From assembly GCA_001465935.1 (NCBI GenBank), contig LNKV01000187.1, positions 1 to 14,432 on the forward strand: a stretch of DNA of 14,432 nucleotides. The letters run 5' to 3'. Position numbers and translations under genes: made by a program. The notes beneath the pieces were generated by a model, which saw only the letters and a list, made by a program, of their open reading frames with translations, was not told where the DNA came from and ran no database searches. This document shows positions 1-10,799 of the stretch, piece by piece (the stretch's first letter is position 1; each line of letters opens with the position of its first letter). The DNA is from Clarireedia homoeocarpa (lineage: Eukaryota; Ascomycota; Leotiomycetes; Helotiales; Rutstroemiaceae).

Positions 1-690
1 AAAACTTTTTATAATATATCTGAGTTTTAATATAAAAATATACTTTATCAATAAAAAAGTTTTTATTATATCTTAAAAACTTATTTAATAATAAGTTTTC
101 GAATATATTTTTTCTTAGAACTTTCTAAAATTTATATAATATTATCTTATTAAAGTTTAAAAAATAATAATATTAAAAAGTCTTATATAATATTTAGATT
201 AAAATATAAAATATAAAATAATAAATAACTAAAATCTAATAATATCTTAAAAATCTATTTAATAATAAATTTTCGAAAAAACTTTTTCTTAGAACTTTTT
301 ATAATTTATTTAATATTATCTTATTAAAGTTTAAAAAGTAATAATATTAAAGTATTTTATATAATATTTAGATTAAACTATTAATATTAAAATTATAAAT
401 AATAAAAGTTTATTAATATCTTAAAAATCTATTTAATAATAAACTTTTAAAAAAACCTTTTTATTAGAACTTTTTATAATTTATATAATATTATTTTATA
501 AAAGTTTGAGAAGTAATAATATTAAAATATCTTATATAATATTTAGACTAAATTACTAATTTAGAGATTATAAATAATAAAAATTTATTAATACCTTTAA
601 AATCTATTTAATAATAAATTTATATATAAAACTTTTTTTAGAATTTTTTAAAATTTATTTAATATTAAATTATAAAAGATTAAGTATTTT
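1..690. repeat. Tandem satellite, period about 174 bp, at least 3.5 copies
   Basis: A shared block reading roughly TCTTAAAAATCTATTTAATA starts at 71, 245, 419 and 594, giving spacings of 174, 174 and 175. Each copy continues with a TTTTCGAA-like segment, TTAGAACTTT, a TTTAATATTAT stretch, AAAGTTTAAAAAGTAATAAT and a TATATAATATTTAGA segment in the same order. Copies differ largely by C/T and G/A changes, as expected if RIP acted after amplification. The fourth copy fades near 690. Bases 1-70 resemble the end of a further unit, so the array probably continues left of the window. I recognise no coding content, and the family is unknown to me. Confidence 0.8.
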
Positions 691-1141
691 AATATAAGTT
701 TAAGAATCGAGAAAATTATAAAATCAATTATCTACTTCTTTCTTTAATTAAAAATCAACTATATATTATTTTTTATTTAAATTAAAAATTAAAAGTTATC
801 TTATAATCTAGTTTTAATTAAAAAAAACTTAGTATAATCTAGTATTTAATATATTAACTTTTAATCTTAATTACTATATTATATTTCCTCTTTATACTTT
901 TTAAATATATTTTAAAAATAAAATCTGGAATATACTTTTAAACTTTTATTAAAACTTTTTTTAATATCTTAAAAATAATTTCTTTTATATTTAATATTTC
1001 GAGTTTAAGATATAACTTTAGAATTTAATACTTAAAGTATTATTATATATATTTAATCGCGTTTAAATCTAGAAAGTAAAAAAATTAATTAAAGATTAGT
1101 ATAATTTAATTAATAAACTACTAATATATCTTATAGATATT
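691..1141. other. Gene-free AT-rich stretch
   Basis: No reading frame, RNA gene or clear repeat is visible. Composition is the same RIP-type AT-rich sequence as its flanks. Confidence 0.6.
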
Positions 1142-1975
1142 ATAAATAAGAGTATTATCTTATATAAAAATTAATTTAGATTCTTAATAAGATTTAAGAT
1201 TATAATTAAGTATTTTAAAATAGAAGTTAATAAAGTATTTATTCTTCTTCGATTTAAAATCTTAGTTTATTATATAAAGATCAGACTTATAAATAATTTT
1301 ATTTTTTTATTAAAAATATATTTATATTATTACTAATATATTCTTCGACTTCTTATAAATTATAATATTTACTAAAAGTAGTTATTCTACTATAATATAA
1401 AATATTTATTTTTTTATTTTATCTTTATTTTACTTTATTGAATATTTATTATTTTATATATATTTTATAAAGTTATTAAATATTTAATACTTTTTAACTT
1501 TATACTAATTATATCTAAGATATATAATCTTCTTTATTAAAAATAACTACTATTTATATTACTAATTTATAATATTAGAAGATTTAAATATATATTAAAA
1601 AGTATAATTAATATATTTCTATTCGAATATATTATAGACTTACTAGTAGATATCTTTTAAGTTTTAATATATATAATATATAAAAATATAAACTTATCGA
1701 TTTATATATTTAATTAGCTAATTAGTTTATTTTCTAATATAATTTTTATTTTATAATAAATTAGTCTTTATAGTATTATAAATAGTAGTAATCGAGACTT
1801 TTAGAATATTAACAACTTTATTAATTAGAATATTATAAAAATATATATTAATAATTACTACTTTTTTTTTAAAGATTAATTCTTTCTACTTTTTAATATT
1901 CTTATTAAGGACTTCTAATATTCGATATAATATAAATATAAATAATTAATTAAAAAAAGATATAAGTAATATTAA
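1142..1975 (+). pseudogene. Possible relic coding frame, unidentified
   Basis: Read in the frame beginning at 1142, this stretch has about 20 stops in some 265 codons. It includes a run of about 70 codons interrupted by only one stop, between roughly 1,145 and 1,350. Stop codons are expected about once in eleven codons or more often in sequence this AT-rich, so the signal is modest. Undoing likely C-to-T changes would give many Pro, Thr and Arg codons, which could fit a Gag-like or low-complexity protein. I see no motif that names a family. It may be part of a transposon or chance. Confidence 0.28.
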
Positions 1976-2214
1976 ATATATAAAAATATAATTTTATAGA
2001 TTTTTATTTAAATTTATTATTTAATATTATATATTTTAATTTTTAGATTTTCTTTATAAATAAAAAGTATCTTTAATAAAAACTAATATAATATTAAACT
2101 ATTAAGTTATTAGAATTAAATATTAAATTATATTTTTATATTTAGTTATTTTATAAATTAAAAAAGAAATCTATTATAAATTACTTTATAATTATTATAG
2201 CTATTATAATTTTA
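1976..2214. other. Gene-free AT-rich stretch
   Basis: Stops are dense in the frames I read here. In particular, the minus-strand frame that is open to the right becomes full of stops below about 2,215. I see nothing else. Confidence 0.5.
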
Positions 2215-3960
2215 AATCTCAAATAAACTTCTAGTTAATAAATATAAATTAAATTGATTTATTATATAAATAAATATCAATTAATTAATATTCGCAAACT
2301 ATTTTTATATTAACTAGCTTTATAATATTTAAATTCTTTTTTAAAATAGATAATATTCTAATCTTAATATATAATATTTTATATTTATTAAAGAAGATAG
2401 TTTCTAGTTTTTCTTAATAGAAAAATAAAAATAAAAGTTATATTAAATATTATATAATAAAAATAAAATTGATTATAAATAGAAATAATTATTTAATAAT
2501 AAAATTATTCTATTTAATATTTTTATTACTAAAAAACTTAATATTTTTACTATTATTAAATAGATATTTAATATTAAGAATATTTACTAATATAAAGATA
2601 ACTTTTATTAGAATAAAAACTATAATTAAATATTAGAGCTTATTAATTTTATATAATAATTTTTAATAATTTAGAAAGACTAGTATTTTATTAATTATTA
2701 CTAAATTAATTAATAGTAAAAAGTAGTTATCTAGCTTTCTAAAAAAGTATAAAAAATATTAAATTAATAGTAAGATATTTATATTAATTATAATATAGTT
2801 AATAAAATCGATATAATTATTTTATATTAAACTATTACTAATTACTAGATTCTAGAGTATATTAATAAAAAAACTAATAATATCTATTAATATTTTATAT
2901 ATATTATTAATAGATAATATATTTATTCTCTTAATAAAGTAGATATTTAAATAAAAATATATTTAATATTTTAGAGATATATTAGTTAAGTTTATTTTTT
3001 TTAAATCTATTTATAAAAATATATTAAATAAAGTTAGTAAAATAATTATTATAAAAATAAAAACTCTAATACTTTATTTTATATTATTACTATCTATATT
3101 AGATTTTAAAATAATAAAGATTAATATACTTTTTCTAAAATCCTTAAGTTTATATTTATATATTTTTATTACTATACTAATATAGATTTTAAATTATAAT
3201 TTTATAATATTATTATCGAAAAGAAAGTTAATAAATTCTTAATAAAATATTTTATATAATATATAATTATTTAAAATTAGTTATTTTTAAAAGTTTTTAT
3301 TTAAAAAAAAGTTTTCGAAATTAAAAGATCTAAGATTATTATAATTGTAAATCTAATTAATATAATTATAATATTTAAAAGGAATATTATATAAATCTAA
3401 TATTACTAGATTATCTTATATATATTTACTAATAAATATATAAGATATATTAATAAATATTTATTTAAAATTAATATTAGTAATATCAACTTTAATTATT
3501 ATAAATATTTAGAATTATTTTTTAAATTTATATTTTAATATAATTATTAATATAAGTTTTATTAGAATTCCGAATAATCTATTTATATTTTTATAAATAG
3601 ATTAAACTATATTATTATTATTAGATCTATTTAAAAGAGATAAATATATAAATATACTAAGTTAAAATATAAATAATTATTAAATATATCTTATAAGTTA
3701 ATAATAAGTTATAAATAAATAAAGTTCTATTATATATAAATATTAGATATTTTTAATTATATATAATAAACTTTAAAGTTATTAATATTTACTTAACTAT
3801 TTTTATTTAGGAATTATAATATAATTATTACTTTTCGAATATAGTAAAATTTAAAAATAGATTAGAAATTAAAATTTATTATAATTAAAATAATAAAGTC
3901 TTTATTAAACTTTAACTTTTTATAGATAATATTATATAAGAATAATTATATTAGAAATAA
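2215..3960 (-). pseudogene. RIP-inactivated coding relic of unknown family
   Basis: On the minus strand, the frame running from about 3,640 down to about 2,215 holds roughly 475 codons with about 5-6% stops. A neighbouring frame of the same strand over 3,300-3,577 has stops at about one codon in four. Most stops are TAA or TAG, consistent with former CAA, CAG, CGA or TGG codons. A second stop-poor segment in a different frame, about 3,960-3,600, probably continues the N-terminal side, so a small indel lies near 3,600. Readable fragments include KVDITNINF (about 3,460), NLRSFNFENFF (about 3,290), YKYKLKDFRKSILIF (about 3,150) and FINIYFIKRINILSINN-like sequence (about 2,930). None matches a family I can name with confidence. 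It is at least 475 and perhaps 580 residues long. It could be a transposon ORF or a duplicated subtelomeric host gene. Confidence 0.5.
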
Positions 3961-4910
3961 TCTATTATATATTATAATATATAGTTAATTTATTTTATCT
4001 TTATAATTCTTTATTATTAATAATATTATCTATATAGTAGATATTGTTTTAAATATATTTTAATTTAAAAAATACTTGATTATTATCTATAAAGTTATAT
4101 TAATTATAATAATAAAAGATATTATATTAATTTACTATTAAGGCTATTCTTGAAAAAAAAGAAAAAAAGAAGTATTAAAAGATAATTCGATTAGACTAAT
4201 AGATTATAAAGTCCTTTTTATATATATATTTATAAATATCTTTATAATAAATTTATTTTCTTATTATCTTTACTTCTTTATACTAATTATATAGTTTATA
4301 TTACTATAAATTATTATATAAAGAAAATATAAATCTGATTATAAAATAGTATTTAGTATTTTATATATTGTCTTTTAATTTAGTTATATTAATTAAATCA
4401 AGTAATTAATATCTATTATTAATATATATTATATATATATATTATATTAAATTTTAACTAAATTATTTAATATATTTTTATTATCTTAGTAAACTAGAAT
4501 TTATAATTATCGATTAATTATATTTACTAAAACTTTTTTTTATTAAATAATATTATTTAAAGATAGAATATAATAATAATAATATAAAATTTAAATAATA
4601 ATATCTATTAGTATTAATAATATCAAGTAGTTCAACTTTTAATAAATAAGATAAAAATATTTATATTATTTTAATTTTAAAAGATATTAAATTGATATTA
4701 AAAAATAACTATTAAGAATTATATTAATAATATTAAATAAAGTTTTAAATTATTTAAAAATAATAAATTAATAACTATAGATTTCGATATTAATAGATAT
4801 TTTTTTAAATATATAATATTAAATAATAATTATCTAATATTAATAAAAGTTAATATAATAATTATTATTATAAATTTATTTCTTTTAATAAATATAATTT
4901 TTTTATAGAA
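3961..4910. other. Gene-free AT-rich stretch
   Basis: I found no convincing frame on either strand and no repeat. A purine-rich run at 4,152-4,172 stands out slightly but has no evident function. The relic gene to the left may extend a little into this region on the minus strand. Confidence 0.45.
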
Positions 4911-5092
4911 AATATAATAAATTTAATTATTTATATTATACTTTAATATATATATAACTTATTAATTTATATAAAAACTTATTTTTTTTAACTTATAATT
5001 AATTTTATAATTTGATATTCTAAGATTAAAACTATTTCTATATTTAGTACTTTTTCTAGATTATACTTTATATAATTATAAGAATTTATTAT
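4911..5092 (+). repeat. 182-bp direct repeat, left copy
   Basis: This segment aligns without gaps to 6745-6926 at a constant offset of 1,834 bases. Shared landmarks are AATATAATAAATTTAAT at the left edge, TTTAATATATATATAA, TAAAACTATTT and TACTTTATATAA near the right edge. Differences are mostly C/T and G/A changes. Similarity stops at both sides. The pair could be the LTRs of a short element of about 2.0 kb, or two fragments of a dispersed repeat. RIP would have turned TG...CA ends into TA...TA, so LTR ends cannot be confirmed. Confidence 0.75.
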
Positions 5093-5822
5093 ATTATATT
5101 AAACTTTTTATATTTATATATAATATCTCTTTTTATTTAAAAAAATATTAAATATTTATTTAAAGAGATATTTATATATAAATTATATTTAGAGATAATT
5201 ATTTTTTTATAACTTCTATTAAGAATAAAAATTATTAACTTTTATATATAAACTTAAAATCTAAAAGTTTAGAACTTATATATTCTTTTTAAAAAAATAA
5301 TTATAAAAAAGTATAATTTATATAATATATTTAAACTTATCTTTAGTTTCTTTAAATAAAATCTATTTAACTCTAAATATAATTATAGTTTATTATAGCT
5401 TTTAAATTATCTTTATAAATTAGTAATAGAGTATTAGTATTTACTTTTTATATTATATTATATAATACTTCGATATTCGATTTCTAGTTTAGAATTCTCT
5501 TTTTTCTTAATCTATATAAATAATATAGATTATTTTACTTTCTTTTAAATTTATTTAAAAATAGATTATACTAATTTATCTTTTTAATTATAATCTAGAC
5601 TATTCTATTTAAATTAAAATCTTTTTAATTATTTTATATTACTTTTTTTTAATCTTAACTAAAATAATCTAATTTATTTAAAATCCTTCTAATTAGTATT
5701 ATATTTATAAATCTAATATTATTCTTTTCTTCTAAGTTTAATTTACTTAATAAAATAAAATTTATTTCTTTTAAATAATTAACTTATCTCTAAGAATTTT
5801 ATATTATTAAACTTTATTTTAT
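5093..5822. other. Gene-free AT-rich stretch
   Basis: The stretch contains short imperfect inverted repeats, for example around 5,122-5,172 and 5,240-5,285, of a kind expected by chance in DNA this AT-rich. The plus-strand relic frame to the right may begin as early as about 5,650, but stops are too frequent there to claim it. Confidence 0.4.
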
Positions 5823-6440
5823 TTTTTAATAAATCTAAATATAATTTTTATAAAATTCTAAGAAACTATATACTTTATATATAATAAGATTATTTTCTTA
5901 TATAAGTAATTTATTATTATTATAATTTCTATTCTATTATCTATTAATTTTATTTCTTTTTAATATAAATTATTATTATTATATTCTAATAAGTTTATTA
6001 ACAATATTTATAAATATAATATTTAATTTATTTCTATTAAAGCTAAACTAGTTATCGATAATTTAATAATTAATAATATAATTATTTAGTTTAATTATAT
6101 TTTTTTAAACTTTAAGTTTAATATCTAGTTTATTATATTTCTTTAATTTAAAATAAATAAACTAAATTATTATATAATTCTTATTTTATTTATCTATATT
6201 TATATTAATCTATATAAGATTTATAAAATTAAAGATCGATTTAATAAGTTTATTTAAAAAACTAATTCTTTAAATATTTATATTACTAAATATAAATATT
6301 TAATTAGTAAAATTTATATAAACTATTATTTAAAAAATATTAAGATCAAAGTATTTTATAAAAAGCTTTTTAAAATAATATAAAAGAAATTAATTAAAAA
6401 AGATTGAAAGTCTATTATCTTAATTAACTATATTATATAT
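5823..6440 (+). pseudogene. RIP-inactivated coding relic between the 182-bp repeats
   Basis: In the frame with codons starting at positions divisible by three, about 205 codons carry only around 10-12 stops. The best part, about 6,198-6,430, has four stops in some 80 codons and includes fragments such as KIKDRFNKFI, KTNSLNIYITKYKYLISKIY and YYLKNIKIKVFYKKLF. The other plus-strand frame I read over the same stretch has about twice the stop density. I cannot assign a family. Its place between two 182-bp direct repeats makes a short or non-autonomous element possible. Confidence 0.4.
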
Positions 6441-6744
6441 ATTTAATAAATAATTAATCTATTATCTATTTTTTCCTTTATTTTCTAATTTATTATTATA
6501 TATCTATTTTTAACTATATATTAGGAATATCTTTCTAACTATTTTCAATATCTCTTTATAATTAATTTTTTAGAAAATCTAATAGATATTAATTAACTTG
6601 AAGTAGTAAAAGAAAATTAATATAAAGATTAGTAGAAAGTAGTTTTATTTTTTTTATATAATTAATATATCTATTTTTTATTTTCTTATAAATTTTAAAT
6701 TATTTATTTATTATTTAAAAATAAATTCTATTAAAAAAGAAGAT
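6441..6744. other. Gene-free AT-rich stretch
   Basis: I see nothing here beyond AT-rich, RIP-type sequence. Confidence 0.4.
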
Positions 6745-6926
6745 AATATAATAAATTTAATAATTTATATTATATTTTAATATATATATAATTTATTAAT
6801 CTATATAAAAATCTATTTTTTCTAATTTATAATTAGTTCTATAATTTAATATTCTAAAATTAAAACTATTTTTATATTTAATATTTCTTTTAAACTATAC
6901 TTTATATAACTATAAAGGTTTATTAT
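6745..6926 (+). repeat. 182-bp direct repeat, right copy
   Basis: This is the partner of 4911-5092, aligned without gaps. Past 6,926 the two flanks no longer resemble each other. Confidence 0.75.
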
Positions 6927-7500
6927 AAAAAAGATATTATAATAAAATAACTTTGATTATTATATAATAAGACTTCTAGTTATTTTAAAATATTTAATTA
7001 ATTATCTCTAATAATTATTAATTATATTAATTAAATAAATATAAACTAAAGTTTAATTAAAAGGAATATATAATTTATTTTTATATATAAGTTCTTTAAG
7101 TTTTAAATATAATAATATACTATAAATAAAAGTTTATATTATTCTTAAAATCAATAATTAAAAAATTAAAAAAATTAAAAAATCTAAAGAACTTATATAT
7201 AAGAAGTTATTATATATTAATTATTATAATAAAAAGTTTAACTAAATTATATATAGAAAATATAAATTATAATAAAGAGATAAATTATATAATTTATTAT
7301 ATTATTCTTTTTTTTAAATAAACTTATTTTTAAATTTTAATTAGTTACTAATTCTAATTAATAATAATAATAAGAAGTATATAATAAAGTTAATATTATA
7401 AAGATAATATAAATTAGTTTTAAGAATATATAATAGTAAATATTATAAAAATGAAAAAAATAGTAATTTAAATTTATAGTTTTTCTTTTAGTATTAATAT
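6927..7500. other. AT-rich stretch where the chromovirus 3' LTR would be expected
   Basis: The minus-strand transposon to the right ends its pol coding near 7,500, so a 3' UTR and LTR should lie here. I could not match any part of this stretch to the region upstream of gag (13,130-13,900). Either the LTRs have diverged beyond recognition or one is truncated. Confidence 0.4.
7081..7202. repeat. Inverted repeat, 18-bp perfect arms
   Basis: TTATATATAAGTTCTTTA at 7081-7098 is exactly complementary to TAAAGAACTTATATATAA at 7185-7202, with an 86-base loop. Pairing continues imperfectly for several more bases inward. It contains G and C at matching positions, which makes chance less likely than for a pure A/T palindrome. 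It could be a small terminal-inverted-repeat element or part of a lost 3' LTR. Confidence 0.55.
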
Positions 7501-7639
7501 ATTAATTTTAAAGAATATTTATTTTTATTTCGATATTATTAAATAATTATCTTTTATATATTTATAATTATTTTCTTTATCTTAATATAAATATAATTAA
7601 TTAGAAAGTAGAATTAGAAAATTAGATTTTTTAAAGTTT

Positions 7640-7800
7640 ATAAAATAGAAAATTTAAAATAATTATAAAACTCTTTTAAAATTTAATATTTTATATTAAA
7701 TAAGATCTATATTATAATTAAATTATTAAACTTAGTATTCTAGAGATTTATAATATTTATATATAGTAAAAATCCTTTTTACTTTCTATTCCTCTTTATT
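7640..7800 (-). pseudogene. C-terminal chromodomain relic
   Basis: Directly after the family's PPPPI-like spacer the minus strand reads NKEE-stop-KVKRIFTIYKYYKSLEY at about 7800-7735, matching the chromodomain start EEWEVE.IL..R..RK.L.Y with its Trp now a stop. It continues as V..FNYNIDLI-stop-Y at about 7,730-7,690, matching V.W.GYD.DP.WY. Chromodomains of chromoviruses bind methylated histone H3 and steer integration into heterochromatin. That role fits the location of this copy in a RIP-marked subtelomere. The aromatic residues expected in the binding pocket are partly lost to Trp-to-stop changes. Confidence 0.88.
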
Positions 7801-8511
7801 AATAATATTAATAAATAGTAAAAGATTATTAATTTAATTAAATAATAGATTATCTAAAACTTTTTAAAATTTATCTATAAGAAATATATTATAGATTTAT
7901 ATAATAATTAGTAATTTTAAATAGAATAAATATCTAACTTTTTTAAGAATCTTGAAATATTTATTTATAAAATAATTTAATTTTTAAAAAAGTTATTAGA
8001 TTAATAGATACTTTTTATTAAATTATATATAATTATTAATATTAAAACTAATAAAATAATAATATATATTAGTAATATATAATATATATTTTTAAACTTT
8101 CTCGATTAATTTATAAATATAAATTAATATATTATAAATTCTATATATATAATTATATATATCTTCGATATTTAGATTATCAATAAAAATATTTATAAGT
8201 TACTAGTTCTATTATATATAAAGTTTATAATTATAAAGTATTTTAAAAAGAGATATATTACTAAAAGAAAAATAAAGAAAGATTAACTAAATATAATTTA
8301 TTATAAATAAGTATTTAGATTAGTTATCTTGATAATAATTAATAAAGAATTTAAATTATTTTTATAAATATTAATTATAGATCTTAGTTTATTTATTAGT
8401 TTAGAAATAATCTATAATTAATAACTTAATTTAAGTATCTAGAATTAAATTAAATTCTTTTTAAAAAAATAAAATAAATTATAAATTATAATTAGAAAAT
8501 ATAATTCTTAA

Positions 8512-8885
8512 TAAATTATAATAATAATAGATATATTAAAAATAAAGATAAGTTTATTTTTAAATATTAATAATCTTATAATAAAAGATAGTAATAACTT
8601 ATTTATTTAAATAATTAATAATAATAAAAATATTATCGAAATTATATTTATCTTTATTAAAACTATAATAATCTATAATAATATATTCTTATATATANTA
8701 AATTATAATAATAATAGATATATTAGAAATAAAGATAAATTTATTTTTAAATATCAATAATCTTATAATAAAAAATAGTAATAACTTATTTATTTAAATA
8801 ATTAATAATAATAAAGATATTATCGAAATTATATTTATTTTTATTAAAACTATAATAATTTATAATAATATATTCTTATATATAT
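8512..8885 (+). repeat. 187-bp direct duplication inside integrase, joined at an N
   Basis: Bases 8512-8697 and 8699-8884 align without gaps, with seven differences, all transitions (about 96% identical). The junction base 8698 is N, the only ambiguous base in the window. The right copy is in frame with the upstream integrase part (the GLLHPLPIP-like box). The left copy is in frame with the downstream SDRG-like box, so one copy is enough to rebuild a colinear integrase. The unit is not a multiple of three. This is best explained as an unmerged overlap between two contigs. A real tandem duplication is possible. Confidence 0.9.
8698..8698. other. Ambiguous base / probable assembly join
   Basis: A single N lies exactly at the boundary between the two copies of the 187-bp duplication. 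Confidence 0.85.
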
Positions 8886-9359
8886 ATAAGAATTAGTAAA
8901 AGATATAATAGTTTAAAAATCTTATCTCGAAATATAGAGTTATATCGATAAGTATAATAATTATAAATATAAATATATATATTATTTATTATATTATATT
9001 AGTAATATTATCTTATTAAAAATAAAGTTATCTTTTTAATCTTAAAATAAATAATAGTTATAAAATTATATATTTCTCGAATTAATAATATATAGAGTTA
9101 ATAAGTATTAAGAACTACTAATTAGTTTTTAAATAATAATAAATCTTTATTAAATATTAAATATTAGTTATTATAAAAGATTTAAATATATAGGTTTTAT
9201 AAACTCTTAAAATTATAATTAAACTTTAAAAATCGATCGATAAGATTTATTATAAAATTAAATAATATAAATATTATCGAAATTTTATTTTATTTTATAT
9301 AATTCTTTTTATATTATATTACTATTATAATTATATTAAACTTCGTTTTTTTAAATAAA

Positions 9360-9925
9360 GTTTATAAATATTTTTACTATTTTTATTTATTTTATAAATT
9401 AAATTTATCGACTTTTCGAATAAATATATTTATAAATAGATTCTTTTTATTAAAATAATATATAATTAAGAAGTTATAATTAATAAGTAGTTTAATCTAT
9501 TTAATTTATTTAATATTAAAAGATTTAGTTAATATAAAATACTTTAAAACTTTATAATTAATATATATATAGATTTAATATAAAGTTATTATTAGTTTTA
9601 TATATTAGTAACTAAAGAATTTAATAATTATAAATCTTTCTTTATTATATATTTTATAATTAAACTTAGTAATTTATATTATTTTTAAGAAAAAGATTAT
9701 AAATAATTAGTTATTATTATATTTTTATAAAAGTATATTTATAATTACTTTATTAGAAATATTTATTTCTAATATATAAAGAAGGTTATAATAGTAATAT
9801 TATAAAAAAGATATATTTATTAAAATATATTTAAAGATATTAAATACTAATTAATAACTTTTATTGAATTTAAAAAGAATTCTAATCTTTATTAAATTAA
9901 TAAAAGGTTTAGTAATAATATTAAA
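9360..9925 (-). pseudogene. RNase H domain of the chromovirus
   Basis: After the RT connection, the minus strand reads ILEINISNKVIINILL at about 9,775-9,728. This is the RNase H start ETDASD...AGVL, with the family's ETDASD at 9769-9752 now read as EINISN. Next come KIYNKERFIIIKFF (family EIHDKELLAIV.AF) near 9,650, INYKVLKYFI (family TDHKNLEYF) near 9,555, and NYNFLIIYYFNKKN (family D..I.YRPGKKN) near 9,470. The enzyme would remove the RNA strand of the RNA-DNA hybrid. Catalytic Asp codons have become Asn. A one-base shift near 9,925 separates it from RT. Confidence 0.92.
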
Positions 9926-10019
9926 AATTATAAATAAAATATTAATAGAAATTATAAAAATCAAGAAAAAATTAAATACTTTTTATAATTATAAGATATT
10001 CTTATTATTATATTATAAA

Positions 10020-10640
10020 GACTTTATCTAGATCTATTTTAATATCTTTAGTTAAGATAATAAATTTTAAATATTTTATATATTTAATATCAAATTTATA
10101 TTTCTTAAAATTAATTTATAATTTAGTATTTTATAAATATTATAGAATTAATTTAATATAAATTTTATATTTAAATTTATCTTTAAAGTAAATTAAGATA
10201 TTATCTAGATAAATAATATAGAATATATTTAAATAGTTAAAAAATATATTATTTATATAATACTAATATATTATAAAGCTATTAATTAATCTAAAAGATA
10301 TAACTTTATATTTATAGATATTATAATAGATATAAAATATAATATATTTTTTAAAGATAAAATCTATTTAAATATAATAGAAGATTTATTAGATATTAAA
10401 TTTAGTAAATATTTTAATATAAAAGATATAGATTAATATTTTATTAATTAGAAATAAAAAATAATAATCTTTATATATAAAGATATTAAATATATAAAAG
10501 TTAATATAAAAATATAAATTATTATTTAATTTCTTAACAAATAAGATAGAAATAATAAATAATATTTAGTTTAATTTAATAAATCTTTTAACTAAGTTAT
10601 TTATAATATAGTTCTTTATAATTTCTAGTTCTTTTATTGA
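10020..10640 (-). pseudogene. Reverse transcriptase domain (Ty3/Gypsy)
   Basis: Seen in order on the minus strand: ILFVKK at 10547-10530; KDYYFLFLI (family K.RYPLPLI) near 10,470; FTKFNI at 10409-10392, with the first catalytic Asp changed to Asn; VISFRLINSFIIY then a stop at 10304-10263, matching the family's VMPFGLTNAPATFQ with the Gln codon now TAG; and IIYLDNILIY around 10,217-10,188, which is the YLDD catalytic box with its second Asp turned to Asn. The thumb follows with YLKFIILTKDIKIDLDKV at about 10,070-10,020. These Asp-to-Asn changes are GAT-to-AAT, the RIP direction, and would abolish polymerase activity. Confidence 0.95.
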
Positions 10641-10799
10641 TATCTTATATAATAAGTTATATTAAAATATATTCTTTTTATTATTCTTAAGTATAATTTT
10701 ATAATTATATAAATAATATAAAAATAATATATTTAAATTAGACTTTAAAAAGATAGTTATATAATCTAAATATTTATTAAAGATAAAAGATTCTAAATT

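Larger units (their letters stand above)
7830..9110 (-). pseudogene. Integrase relic (HHCC, DDE core, C-terminal domain)
   Basis: The zinc-binding region is visible as the GHPG..KT box at 9052-9041, read as IYFK, and the CxxC pair at 8959-8948, both Cys codons now TAT. KLLYLLLIL at 8914-8888 matches GLLHPLPIP. The core begins in the duplicated segment with its first catalytic Asp now Asn. SNYN at 8496-8485 is the SDRG box. TNK-stop-TK at 8400-8383 is the family TDGQTE carrying the catalytic Glu. NYYQDN-stop-SKYLFIINY follows at about 8,340-8,290, and the family LLYGY near 8,240. The C-terminal part includes KYFKILKKV near 7,960 and IYNIFLIDKF near 7,890. The enzyme would insert the DNA copy. 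The zinc ligands and the Asp residues of the DDE triad are lost. Confidence 0.94.

Noticed and set aside
3540..3580. Possible P-loop (GSGKT-like) on the minus strand, raising a telomere-linked helicase
   Set aside because: The frame giving this match has about one stop in four codons, while a different frame of the same strand is stop-poor there. No other helicase motif was found.
4152..4172. Purine-rich run, possible polypurine tract of an LTR element
   Set aside because: No LTR or internal coding region could be placed next to it.
5122..5172. Hairpin with AATATCTCTT arms
   Set aside because: The arms are short and almost pure A/T; such pairings are expected by chance at this composition.
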